A stretch of 64,000 nt of DNA from Phytophthora colocasiae (taxonomy: Eukaryota > Oomycota > Peronosporomycetes > Peronosporales > Peronosporaceae). Position 1 is the first letter of the stretch, and each line of letters begins with the position of its first letter. Below the pieces are notes generated by a model. That model saw nothing but the letters and a program-made list of their open reading frames with translations. It made no database searches and had not been told where the DNA came from. Shown here in pieces: positions 10,875 through 20,804 of the stretch. The position numbers were made by a program, and so were the translations under genes. The stretch lies in assembly GCA_018806915.1 (NCBI GenBank), contig JAGKQI010000054.1:186001-250000 (forward strand). The letters run 5' to 3'.

Positions 10875-11818
10875 CAGCACACAGTGACCTCATGATGTAC
10901 TACACGAAACACACCTTGCTCGCGTCAACAAGTGAGACTCGAGTCGTACCCGCCAAGGAGTTACACAAGATGAAGCTTGCTGAGGGAGACTTCGGCTTTT
11001 TCGTTCGCATTGCATCGAAAAAGACGGCGCGTCAATTGTCCACAGATTGGGAAGCATTTCGTGGCCACCCGGTTGAGCCGGTTATCCTGAAGTACAAGGG
11101 CACAGTATTCGTGACCGAGCTGCCAAGCGTGCCGCCGACTCGTTCAATCGACGTCGAGGCAGAGATCGAGCTGAATGATTCAGCTCCGGTGGCACGGAAG
11201 CAATTCCGACTGAGCGAGGAGCAAAAGGAAGCTGTACGGAAGTGGACGCGGGAGATGCTGGACGCGAAAATGATCCGTCCGTCGAAATCACCATTCTCCT
11301 CACCTACGTTCTGCGTGCGGAAGGCAGTCGGTTGGCGGATTGTCCACGATTTCAGGGCTATCAATGCTCGGGTGAGAGTTCCCGCCACTCCAATTCCGCG
11401 AAAGGAAGATATCTACGATGCCATGGCTAAAGGTCGACTGTTCTCGGCGCTTGATCTGCTCTGAGAATTTTTTCAGGTTCGACTACGTGAGTCCGATATA
11501 CCCTACACCGCTTTCTCGACGCCGGATGGCCTGTTCGAATACTTGGTGACGCCCATGGGACTGTCTTCGAGTCCATCAGCATTTAACCGGCTGATGCAAA
11601 CGGTTTTCGGTGACCTAGGTGAGTGCTGCCGCGCTTACTTTGATGATTTATTCGTTTTCACTAAGACGGACTCAATGAAGGATCACCTGGAAGCGCTTGA
11701 CAAGGTCCTAGCACGATGCAAGCAGCAACAACTGTACGTCAAGCTGTCGAAATGCACATTTTGTGCTGAGGAAATACCGTGTTTAGGAGATTACATCGGA
11801 CGGCAAGGAATTCGGATG
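10796..11818 (+). pseudogene. pol: Outer element Pol, 5' part (reverse transcriptase), with internal stop
   Basis: In the -1 frame relative to gag-protease, the RT N-terminal region is clear (FRLSEEQKEAVRKWTREML, KSPFSSPTFCVRKA, WRIVHDFRAIN, RLFSALDLL). A TGA at 11462-11464 then falls where the family continues through the catalytic block. The same frame resumes with FFQVRLRESDIPYTAFSTP and reaches the YFDD active site (CRAYFDDLFVF) near 11640. It is cut at 11818 by the nested element and continues after 21085. The stop and the insertion make this copy unable to produce full Pol. Confidence 0.9.
11814..11818. repeat. Target-site duplication GGATG (left copy)
   Basis: GGATG precedes the inner left LTR and recurs at 21086-21090 after the inner right LTR. 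Removing the insertion and one copy would restore the outer pol frame. Confidence 0.95.
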
Positions 11819-12278
11819 TGTAATGGGTCTACCTAGACCTATTAGGTGGCGTACACGTGCGCTTACGTGTATGAGGAAGCGTGCAATTAGAATAGACTTA
11901 ATTTAAGTATACTTATTTAAATAAGTATAATTAAATCAAATATAACTAAATTAAACTGCAAAATACCGTAAAATGAGAACTGTTATTGAATTTGGCATAA
12001 GCCAATTATGGACCTCCTAAAACTGTTTGTTATCTTTTTCTAAAGGGTCTACCAACGTGTGGTTGGCAGAAACTCTGCTCAATGATTGGTAGAAATCCGT
12101 TACTTTCTACCAATAATATGCACAAATGCACACGAACCATCCAATAATGTGGTTCGCCCATGTATCCTTTGGTGTGTACAGCACACCAAGGTCTGAGGCC
12201 CATTTCCAACCTCTAACAGTTATCCTAACTGTTAGAGTTACAAGTGGTACAACCACTTGTACGTGTAACCCCGTTACA
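11819..12278 (-). repeat. Inner element 3' LTR (460 bp)
   Basis: Starts TGTAATGGG and ends GTTACA on the plus strand. It contains many short hairpins, for example the 11-bp stem at 12211-12237 with a 5-nt loop. Confidence 0.95.
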
Positions 12279-12289
12279 CCATCCCCCCG
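12279..12289 (-). other. Inner element polypurine tract
   Basis: On the minus strand CGGGGGGATGG directly abuts the 3' LTR, the expected plus-strand primer site. It confirms minus orientation. Confidence 0.8.
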
Positions 12290-12468
12290 TTAAGATTCGA
12301 CGTATCGGTCTCGATACGTCAATCAACAGAACTTGACAAGACCGTCAAGTTCCCAAGAGAAATCCGAGTTCATTTCGCAATGGACTCGCCAACACCACGT
12401 CTCCGTCCGCTACTGCGGACGCGCAAGCCTCACCTGCTGCCTCTGCAGCAGGAACAACGACCTCAGCA

Positions 12469-13926
12469 GTGCTCACTAGTACTGCTGCTTCCAGCGGTCC
12501 GACAGAGAAGCTCTCTGTCACCAAGTACCATGCCCTCCATAAGGAGAAGCATGAGAAGAAGAAGAAGTCTTCTTCTCTAGCAGAGATTAAGAATCCTGCT
12601 GTCCCTCTCAAAGAACTCTTTGGAGAGGACTACGAAGACATCCTCGACTACGAGGAGGATGTCGAGGAGGGGGAGGTTGATGTCAAGGCTCCCGCTCCCG
12701 TGTCTTCGTCCGAAGACACGTCAGACCCACCCGTGGGATCTCGACGACCTCGTGATGAGGCCTCGGACGCTTCAAGCTCGAAGCGTCCGCGCAGTGATGA
12801 TGAAGCGTCCCCCATGTCGAGGGCGCTCACTGCCCCGCGCACTGATCCGCCAGTGCGCACACCATGGATGCCTACTGAGGCAGAAATCCATGACCGGTTC
12901 GGTGCTAGTTCACCACCGAACCCGATACTGTTGTACTCATGCAACAGTATCAACGACGACGACGTCGCCGCTAAGGTTGTCTTTGAGTCCGAGACTCAAA
13001 GACGCGACTACTATATCGGGCTCTTCCACGAGCTCCGATACTATGCAGCGAAGAAGACTTCGCGCAAGAGCAAAGTGCCAGAGTGGCAGGCACTTTGTCA
13101 GTCGTGGAACGCCTTTGTTGATAACTTCAACAAAGACCCGAAGGCATACCGCGATCGCGTTGCTGCGGCTCGCGATCGCTACTACACTTACACTACACGT
13201 GGTAAGTGTGAACGCCTCCATGATCAGTCCATGGAAGCGGGGATCCCATGTGCCGTTCCCTTTGGCACACCCTGTCCGTGTTGCCCACCCTTGGCAACAC
13301 GCCTCACCGAAAGTGATCTCCTGGGGTACACGGTCGTCCGTGTACCCGATCACATCAAGGAACTCCGTGGTCGCATTGTACCACGCGAAGCTCCGAGTGC
13401 TGTGGCTGACCGCAGCACTCCTCGTGCAGGGTTTAACCCTGCAAGTTATGGTGGGCTTCGTACGCCCTCACCATTTCCGGAACGTCCTCCATCAGGACGT
13501 TCCGCGGCTCCCATGTATCTCGATGGGGAGGAAATCCTCTCCAACGAATACGAAAACGAACCCCTTGAGAGTTCGTTCTCTTATGAGCCACGATCCGCTC
13601 CACAATCCAGCGGATCGCTCCACGCGCGTCGCGCAACGGCGGCGGAGGGGGTGGGAACACTCCCTCCGCATGGTCAACGCTATGACCATGACGATCGTGC
13701 CCTGCACGATCGAGTTGCTGCGCTGGAGCAGACACAGAGCGCTGAGATAGCGGCTCTGAAGCAGGAGGTTCGTGTCCTCCGTGCTGAGGTCTGCGAGGCA
13801 GCTCAGACTGCCTCGAACCTCTCGTCCGGTCTTGGGACGAGAGTGAACCGGCTTGTCGACCGTGTCGACGGTCTCGAGAAGGCCTTCCAGGCCTCTCGCA
13901 CTCCTCAGTCGGACTACCAACCCTAG
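12469..13926 (+). CDS. Third, opposite-strand ORF of the inner element (485 codons), unknown function
   Basis: This plus-strand frame is convergent with pol and overlaps its last 494 nt. I recognise no family. Reading in order: a Lys-rich patch, acidic DYEDILDYEEDVEEGEVD, Ser/Arg-rich segments, a Trp/Tyr-rich central block (about 175-245) and a C-terminal heptad-like coiled coil (about 413-475, AALEQTQSAEIAALKQEV). There is no ATG at 12469 (it begins GTG). The frame is open back to 12337, and the first in-frame ATG is 12814. An ATG at 12380 in the next frame (MDSPT) would join it after a 1-nt change near 12395-12400, so this copy may carry a frameshift. Accessory or antisense ORFs near the 3' end are known in some gypsy elements, such as plant Tat/Ogre relatives. 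A transcript could start in the adjacent LTR. Confidence 0.65.
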   Translation: MLTSTAASSGPTEKLSVTKYHALHKEKHEKKKKSSSLAEIKNPAVPLKELFGEDYEDILDYEEDVEEGEVDVKAPAPVSSSEDTSDPPVGSRRPRDEASDASSSKRPRSDDEASPMSRALTAPRTDPPVRTPWMPTEAEIHDRFGASSPPNPILLYSCNSINDDDVAAKVVFESETQRRDYYIGLFHELRYYAAKKTSRKSKVPEWQALCQSWNAFVDNFNKDPKAYRDRVAAARDRYYTYTTRGKCERLHDQSMEAGIPCAVPFGTPCPCCPPLATRLTESDLLGYTVVRVPDHIKELRGRIVPREAPSAVADRSTPRAGFNPASYGGLRTPSPFPERPPSGRSAAPMYLDGEEILSNEYENEPLESSFSYEPRSAPQSSGSLHARRATAAEGVGTLPPHGQRYDHDDRALHDRVAALEQTQSAEIAALKQEVRVLRAEVCEAAQTASNLSSGLGTRVNRLVDRVDGLEKAFQASRTPQSDYQP

Positions 13927-16900
13927 GTAGTCCGTGCTGCACGTACGGCTTCAACCGCCCGACGTAGAAGGTCGGGTGCAGCCTCATGCTGGACGGTATG
14001 TCCAGCCGGTAGGCGTTCCCATGCCGTTCAAGTACCTTGAACGGCCCAATGAATCTTGGAGCAAGCTTGCTTGCTCCAAAGTCAGACACTGCATGTTTAG
14101 GTAGGTTTTGTGTAGCTAACAAAACTAATGAACCCTTTTCGAATTCATTGATGTTGCCTCTACCAACATTATCAGCGTTCAGCTTCTGTCGATCGACAGA
14201 AGCTGCGATAGCATCCTGGACAAACCGTATGACGGCTTGTCTTCGCTGGACAAAGTCTAGCGCACTCGAGCTGACTCCTATCAGCTTGTCGCCTTTGTCA
14301 GCAGCAGGCCCTGCCTGCTCGCTATCATCTCTCATGTCTGTGCCCGGCACAGACATCGCGCGCTCGTTCCTGCTAGAACGAGACGTCGCACGCGTCACCG
14401 CAGCTGATAGTGTGCTGCTATCAGTTGCATTCTGCGGTTGTTCGGACGCAACCGTAGATCCTCCCCCACTTAAGGAGGAAGCTACCCCGCCGAGCATGCT
14501 CGGCAATCGTGGATGCCTCATGGCGTTCACGTAGAACGGTGTATGCCCTGTCGAGGCATGCACCGAGTTGTTGATGGCAAACTCTGCCATCGGCAAGCAC
14601 TCGCTCCAATGCGGGAACGAGTGAGCGTAGCTCTTCAACGTGCCATCCAATACACGGTTGACACGTTCGGTCTGTCCGTCCGTCTGCGGATGATCCGCAG
14701 TCGACATTGATAACTGTGAACCAAGAAGTGTAAACACTTCTTGCCAGAACCGCGCTGTGAAGCGTGGATCACGGTCCGACACAATGTCGAGCGGCATGCC
14801 ATGGTGTTTGAACACCATGTCAACAAACAGTCGCGCAGTCTGCGCGGCTGTAACAGTAGCCGGGACGGCAGCAAGATGAACCATCTTGCTGAATCGGTCC
14901 ACAAAGACAACGATGCCCGTCCTCCGCTTGCTGTCAGGCGGAAGACCGAAGACAAAGTCCATGGACATGGACTGCCAACACTCCGACGGAGTCGGTAGTG
15001 ATTGAAGAGGAGCCTGCGAGAACTGCGCAGGCTTCACGCGTTGACAAACCTCGCAAGCACGTACGTACTTGCGCACCCACTTGTACTGGTGGTGCCAGTA
15101 GAAGTCACGCGTGAGAAGAGTGTATGTCTTCTCACGACCCGGATGCCCTGCCGTGGGGGCATCGTGATACTCGAACATGATCCTCAACCGGAGGTCATGA
15201 TCATTCGGATCGACAATGCGATCCGCATTGTCGTCTACTGCACTGTACAACAGTAGGCCTTCGTGTACACGATAGCGGTGTACACGAGCTCGAAGATGAG
15301 GGGTTAGCTTCCGACGTGCCACGTCGGAAGGTGCTGCGAGGAACTCCAGCAGCCCCTTCGCGTCTGCATCCCTTGCACACGCGTTCTTCATGTCGTCAAT
15401 CAACGTTGACGACGGCACACTTGTCCTCACGACGCCAACAGCGTTGGCGTCGACCGTCTCCGCATAGTCAGGTCGACGCGATAACGCGTCGGCCACTACA
15501 TTGAGTCTTCCGGGTTTGTACTCCACCCGGAAGTTGTACTCCGCGAAGAAGGACAACCATCTCGCCATACGTTGCGAGATGTGCGGCGACTTAATCGCCG
15601 TACGCAATGATGCGTGGTCTGTATAGACCACGAACGGTCTACTCCCAAGTAGATACACTCGGAACTTTGCGAGTGCATACTTCATGGCAAGGAGCTCCTT
15701 GTCATGTACGGGATAGTTACGCTCAGCTGGCTTCAGCTGACGCGATTGATAGTAGACTACACGATCACGCCCTTCGTGATCGTGTTGCATCAATGCACAT
15801 CCGATTGCAAATTCGGATGCATCGCACACTACGTGGAATGGACGATCTTGGTCCGCCACGGCCAAGATCGGCGCTTCAGTCAAGCCCTGCTTGACTGCAC
15901 CGAATGCCTCCTCGCACTCGGTCGTCCAAATCCACTCAGCTTCTTTCTTAAGAAGCTGTGACAACGGGCGAATCTTGCCCGCATAGTTCTCCACGTACTT
16001 GCACAAGTACGTGACAAGCCCAAGGAACTGCCTCAGTTCCTTCACATTGGATGGCGTGGGCCATTCATTGATCACTCTGACCTTCTCTGGGTCAGGGCGC
16101 ACGCCGTCTTTCCCCACGAGACACCCCAGCACGGGTATCTCGCTCGCCCCGAAGATACACTTCTTCGGGTTCGCATAGAGCTTATGTTTCCTCATAAGCT
16201 CTAGCAGCTTCCGGAGATGCACCTTGTGCATCTCAATGTCCGTCTTCCCGTTCACAGCCCGGCTGTGGACGAACACGTCGTCGAAGTAACTCGGTGCGAA
16301 GTCACGCACCGAGCGCAATAGATGTGTCACGCATCTATTGAACGTTGCAGGGGCATTCTTAAGCCCCTGTGGCATGACGAGCCACTCCCAAAGCATACCG
16401 CTTGGAGTGCTTACCGCAGTGAGAGGGATGTCCCTCTCACGCATGAGGATCTGATAGAATCCATCACGCAGATCTAGAGCACTGAAGATAGTGCTCAAGG
16501 CCATCGAATCGATGATAACATCTTTTCGCGGTATCGGCGTCTGCGCCGGTATCGTCGCATCGTTCAACTTGTTGTACGCATGAACGATGCGCCAGTCGCC
16601 CTGTGGTTTCTTAACACAGAACGTTGGGGCACTGTGCGGGGACTTTGACTCCCGCACTTGACCTGCAAGACGACGACTTTCAAAGAAGTCGTCGATCGCT
16701 TGCACTTGTTCACGCGGCAGTGGCCACTGCCGTGTAACACAGTACTTCGTGCCCGGCACGAGATCAATCTCGTGCTGTACGCCCTTGTCCTTCGGAAGCT
16801 CCGAAGGAATCTCGTCCGGGAGTACATCCTTGTACTCCCGCAGAATCTCGTAATAGGGACTCGACTTCAACGAGTCCCAACTCTGCTCCTCGAAGCGTTG

Positions 16901-18318
16901 CTTCTTGGTCTTCGCACTGAGGGTGTCATCGCCCTCAGTGATGCCATCGACGACGAGCTGCTTCAGCTCTTCGGCTTCACGATCCACTCTCTCGACATCC
17001 GAGAGAATGCAAATTTGTTCGATGCGTCCATCGTACAAGTCCCGCGTGAAGCGCTTCCAACTCATCGTTGGAAGTGCGGTCAACGCCGACGCACACGTCG
17101 GCGGATTCTCCAACCGCATCCTCTGGTACTGTAACCCAGTACCAGTACGTGTCAAGACGTTCAACGTCTCGACACTCGGTGTCTGCCCTGCAGAAACACC
17201 CTCCTCAGTCACGGACTGAGACTCACACAGCTCACTGAGCTGGTGCCGCGCGCTCTGATACTGTACCGCAGTATCAGTTCGTGTCAAGACGTCCAACGCC
17301 TTGAAACTCGGTGTCTGCACCGCAGACACACCCTCCACAGTCACGGACTGGGACTCGCAAAGCTCCCTGAGCTTGCGCCGCGAAGGTCTGCCATGGAGCT
17401 CAGCTCCAGGCGCTCCACGTCCAAGGCATCCCACCTTGGACGGGACTTTATCGCAATCGTCAGCGGATTCCTTCCGCTGACTCGCACTATCAAGCCCAGC
17501 TTGAGTGCCGCTCATCGCGTGCAGCGCTGCTGCACGTGAGCACGCAGGTTGTTCGGGTGCTGGGCGTTTGCAACCGCCAGCACCTCCTGCCGCGCAGTCG
17601 GTTCCCTGAACCGCTGCGCCTCCATCCGCTACAACGGATGGAGCAACTTCACCCGCTACTACGGATGAAGCAACCGCATCGTCGACTCCCGGAGTCGACG
17701 TGCTCTCGCTAGCTTCCTGCGCTAGCGAGTGTTCGCTTGTACACATATCATCCGTTCCCAGAGCGGATGTACGATCGCTAGTTCCCGGAACTAGCAGCGA
17801 AGCGCCAGTGGCGTCAGCTCCCAGAGCTGACGCACGTCTTTCGGTTCCCCGAATTTTATTTTCTTCGTCAACTCCCAGAGTTGACGCGACGTCGTCGGCG
17901 CGACCCTTGGGGGCTTGAAGTACCTCCAAGGATACCGGTAATACCGGTATAATACCTTCTCTCAGGTGAATCTCATTCACCTGACCATCACTCATGTGAC
18001 AAACATCATTCAGATGTTTACGCGTCAGGTGATTCACATTCACCTGACCATCACTCATGTGACCGCGACCCTTCGGCTCAGATTTCTGAGTCGACACACA
18101 TTTTCTCACAACGACTCCCGGAGTCGTTGATGGTCGCCGGCGGCGATCGGAGGCAGCGGCGGCCGCTGCTGCCTCAACTGGGGATCCACATGCACCGGCC
18201 GGTGCATGTGCAGCACTGACAGGGCCATCGCTCTCTGTCGCGCATGTGTTGTTGAAGCGTACGAGCGTACGCTTCTCCCAGTTGATCACCGGGTCATGCC
18301 GTGCAAGCCACGGCATGC
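13433..18318 (-). CDS. pol: Inner element Pol: spacer, RT, RNase H, integrase, chromodomain (1,627 aa)
   Basis: The frame opens at the protease C-terminus (MPWLARHDPVINW). A spacer of about 440 residues with internal duplications follows, for example CHMSDGQVN twice. RT shows FCVKKPQGDWRIVHAY, ALDLRDGFYQI and the YFDD box near residue 675. RNase H has VVCDASEFAIGCAL and YTDHASL. Integrase has an HHCC zinc finger (CEVCQRVKPAQ) and a DDE core (FVDRFSKMVHL, VSDRDPRFTARFW, HPQTDGQTERVNR). A classic chromodomain closes it (WIVERIVAHK, RIRWRGFPPHRDTWEP). The last 494 nt overlap the opposite-strand ORF. All this coding sequence is also packed with hairpins, so synonymous positions appear constrained. 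The frame is separated from the protease ORF by a 1-nt loss. Confidence 0.93.
17123..17390 (-). repeat. Internal tandem duplication in the inner pol spacer (offset about 131 nt)
   Basis: Two related copies encode LCESQSVTxEGVSAxQTPS-type segments. They carry hairpins at equivalent places: 17123-17145 against 17255-17277, and 17228-17242 against 17360-17374. In both pairs one stem base pair differs between copies with both partners changed (G:C to A:T, C:G to A:T). A second duplication is seen at about 17966-18005 and 18037-18070. Confidence 0.85.
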
Positions 18319-18756
18319 CTAATACAAGTCGAACTTATCGTCTAGATCCAAGACGATAAGATCTTCTACAAACGTCCTTCGTTTGTAAGAGAAGCGCACA
18401 CGGACTACGCGCTTCTCAGTCCTCACGGTGGCACCCGTTGCCAACCGCACCTCCAACACGCTGCGAGGCGTGTCGGCCTCTTCGAAGTCAAGTCTTCGAA
18501 GACTTCCTTGTCGAACAAAGTTGTTCGACGCGCCCGAGTCCACTAGGGCACGAAGAGAGTTTACTCTCTTCGACATCACGTTCAGGATGACAAGGTTTGG
18601 CTTGTCATCTTGCAGCTTACAGCGAGAAACTTTCTCGCTGGGGGCAGCAGTCCTCATCGTCGCGTGTCCAAGCTCGACACGCGAGACTGCATCACCAGTA
18701 GGACGCCCCGCGCCTACTGGTCCTTGGCGTTTTTTGAACGCCCGCCCGCTGTGCAC
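18319..18756 (-). pseudogene. pr: Inner element aspartic protease ORF, ending early by a 1-nt loss
   Basis: This frame is -1 relative to gag with a 43-nt overlap (18714-18756), typical of programmed -1 frameshifting. It encodes the retropepsin motif VDSGASNNFV and continues to DLDDKFDL, then hits a stop. In the next frame the sequence carries straight on with the usual GMPWLARHDPVINW. Loss of one G at about 18322-18326 would explain this. Function of this copy is therefore doubtful unless a second frameshift is used. Confidence 0.85.
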
Positions 18757-19700
18757 TTGCGTGCATAGTGACCGATGTTACCACACAGGTAACATCGAAC
18801 CTTGACGTTCTTACGCTGCTGTTGACCAGCAGTCGTAGCACTCGAGAGGTCCATAGGCTCCGGACCTCCCGTCTTCGCAACAGGACGCGCCGGCTTCGGC
18901 GCGTTCGCATGGAGTTTAGCTTGTCGTCGGCTAAACTCCTCTTGCATCGCAAGGCTGATCGCCTCCTCGAGAGTATTCGGATACTCTCGGAACAGATATG
19001 TTTTGACGGGACCATCTCTTAGTCCCTTCATGAACGTGACGACCTTGGTCGCCTCGTCGATCGGGTTGGCCACTATGTTCGATACCAAGTATCGAGCACG
19101 CTGGGCAAAGGTGTGAACATCATCCTTGCCCTGCTGCAGATCGAGAAACTCCGCTCTCGATCTGAACTCGTTCTTCGGGGGCTCAAACGCAAGCTTGAGC
19201 TCCTCTTTGAACACCTCGTACGTGCTGAAGCACGTAGGATCCGAGAGTCGGCGCCCATAGGCCCAACTCCTCGCACGTCCGCCAAGACATGACATGGCGA
19301 ACGCGACCTTCGACATCGGATCGACGATACGTCGAGCCGCAACGGCTGTGTCAAGTTCGACAAGCCAACGAAGGAGGGTCTCGTCCTCCTTCCCCGTGTA
19401 GGTACTCACGTGGAGTTTCAACGACTCCACGCGTGGCTTCGGAGAAGCCACCGAGGCAGCAACATCCCGTTGCTCCTTAACAATGTACCCCAGAGCAACA
19501 CCATGTTGCTCTGTCGGCGATAGCGTACGAAGCATCGTCGCTACCGCCGCCTCTCCAATGACTTGCGAAAGTCTTTGGAGAGCTTCCCACTCTGGGTCCG
19601 ACAGGTGGGCACAGTCCGTGCGCGTCACGGACATGTGTGGGGTCCCAGTGGATCCCTGATCCATTGGGGAGTTCTCGACCCCGCGCTCGTATGACTCCAT
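18714..19700 (-). CDS. gag: Inner element Gag (328 aa)
   Basis: The ATG at 19700 lies 50 nt inside the 5' LTR boundary. The Gag core follows (LRWLVELDTAV, MSCLGGRARSWAYGR, RSRAEFLDLQQG, FMKGLRDGPVKTYLF). Near the C-terminus is a CX2CX4HX4C zinc knuckle (CYLCGNIGHYARKC). It packages element RNA. Its 3' end overlaps the protease ORF by 43 nt in the -1 frame. Its coding sequence carries the same hairpin density as the rest of the element. Confidence 0.92.
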   Translation of the reverse strand: MESYERGVENSPMDQGSTGTPHMSVTRTDCAHLSDPEWEALQRLSQVIGEAAVATMLRTLSPTEQHGVALGYIVKEQRDVAASVASPKPRVESLKLHVSTYTGKEDETLLRWLVELDTAVAARRIVDPMSKVAFAMSCLGGRARSWAYGRRLSDPTCFSTYEVFKEELKLAFEPPKNEFRSRAEFLDLQQGKDDVHTFAQRARYLVSNIVANPIDEATKVVTFMKGLRDGPVKTYLFREYPNTLEEAISLAMQEEFSRRQAKLHANAPKPARPVAKTGGPEPMDLSSATTAGQQQRKNVKVRCYLCGNIGHYARKCTAGGRSKNAKDQ

Positions 19701-19734
19701 ACGAACGAACTGCAGTCGGTCGTGGGACGGACTA

Positions 19735-19747
19735 CGAAGTGCTACCA
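19735..19747 (-). other. Candidate primer-binding site of inner element
   Basis: Two nt inside the 5' LTR, the minus strand reads TGGTAGCACTTCG. The first eight bases match what pairs with a 3' end TGCTACCA, as in many initiator tRNA-Met molecules. Primer identity is inferred. Confidence 0.55.
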
Positions 19748-19930
19748 GGTGTAATGGGTCTACCTAGACCTATTAGGTGGCGTACACGTGCGCTTACGTG
19801 TATGAGGAAGCGTGCAATTAGAATAGACTTAATTTAAGTATACTTATTTAAATAAGTATAATTAAATCAAATATAACTAAATTAAACTGCAAAATACCGT
19901 AAAATGAGAACTGTTATTGAATTTGGCATA

Positions 19931-20804
19931 AGGTAAAAAATCAAATATGGGCCGAGATAAAAGATGCTCGAATTACTCGGCATCTACTTATGCGTTGATA
20001 AAAAGTGAGACAGTTTCTGAAACTTCGCAAACCAGAGATTTTTTCTCGATTTTTTGTAGTAGCAGACCAATGAAATTAAGCTCATGCCCGTGGAGAAGAA
20101 AAAAATCGACTTAATCAGTTTACGGCCGAATTTAGTCTTGCTTTCAGTATTGAAAGCGCTGAGTGAGTGTCATTTTTGTGACCATTTGAGGTTTGGGTTA
20201 TTCCACCCTCACCTTTTATATTTCCACTTGTGATCAAGTTTCGACGGAAATTAACTTACGGAGGACAAACAGTAAAAGTCAAGTGCCGAAGAAGCCGACA
20301 AAGCGTAAACGAGTCGCAGTTGGGGGGAGGCTGTTTACCCATGAAGTGCTCCAGGAACTTGCTGAGGCTGGCATCAAAAACCAAGTCGTCTAAGAAAGCT
20401 GTTACTACAACTGCAGGTAAAGGTGTAGAAGAGTACATGTAGCGCATATCACTTGTTCAGCTGTATTCTAAACAACAAAATGTTAGTCGAGTGTCTTGCA
20501 CAGTGAGGTTGAATAGATGCTTTACTTACCAAATCAGTGCGGAGAATTAACGGGACTTGAACCCGCGACAACCCTGCTCCCATAATGGGCCCTCAATAAG
20601 CTCGCCGCCAACCAGGAAGGCGGCTGATCTGTCATCGCCTGGAGCCATGACACCTCGCGCCAAATTTACAAATTTAATTTTTGAAGGTATTCGTATTTAG
20701 TGTGTTTTAGCCAATAAAGTACTTGCTCTGTGAAAAACTTCACGTGATTGGCAGTTAAAATACGGCCCTAAAATGGTTGATGGCCCTAAATTGATGATTT
20801 ACCT
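19931..20804. mobile_element. Non-autonomous TA-flanked inverted-repeat transposon (874 bp)
   Basis: Comparison of the two inner LTRs defines the insert exactly. It is flanked by TA on both sides and starts AGGTAAAA, ending TTTACCT. The ends form imperfect inverted repeats of about 23 bp (18 matches), with GGGCC at their inner edge. A TA duplication fits Tc1/mariner-type transposition; a TAA duplication (Harbinger type) is possible if one end base is shifted. No transposase is encoded; the largest frames (about 66-70 codons near 20193-20442) are unrecognisable. Confidence 0.85.
20541..20615 (-). other. tRNA-like (T-arm/B-box) sequence inside the small transposon
   Basis: The minus strand contains a perfect T-arm, CGGGTTCAAGTCCCG (20551-20565), followed by a 3' acceptor-like TTAATTCTCC. 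An anticodon-arm-like CCATTATGG lies at the expected distance upstream. No matching 5' acceptor strand is present, so this is a degenerate tRNA or tRNA-derived (SINE-like) segment, not a working tRNA gene. Confidence 0.5.

Noticed and set aside
12620..13750. 376-codon plus-strand frame inside the inner element
   Set aside because: It is the next frame of the 12469-13926 ORF; composition is Arg/His/Ser-rich nonsense and shows no domain, whereas the other frame has coherent acidic, aromatic and coiled-coil regions.
11819..19749. CRISPR-like reading of the regularly spaced palindromes
   Set aside because: The repeats are not copies of one unit; each hairpin differs, and they lie within retrotransposon coding sequence of a eukaryote.
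20541..20615. Functional tRNA gene
   Set aside because: A T-arm is present but no 5' acceptor strand or proper anticodon stem can be drawn.
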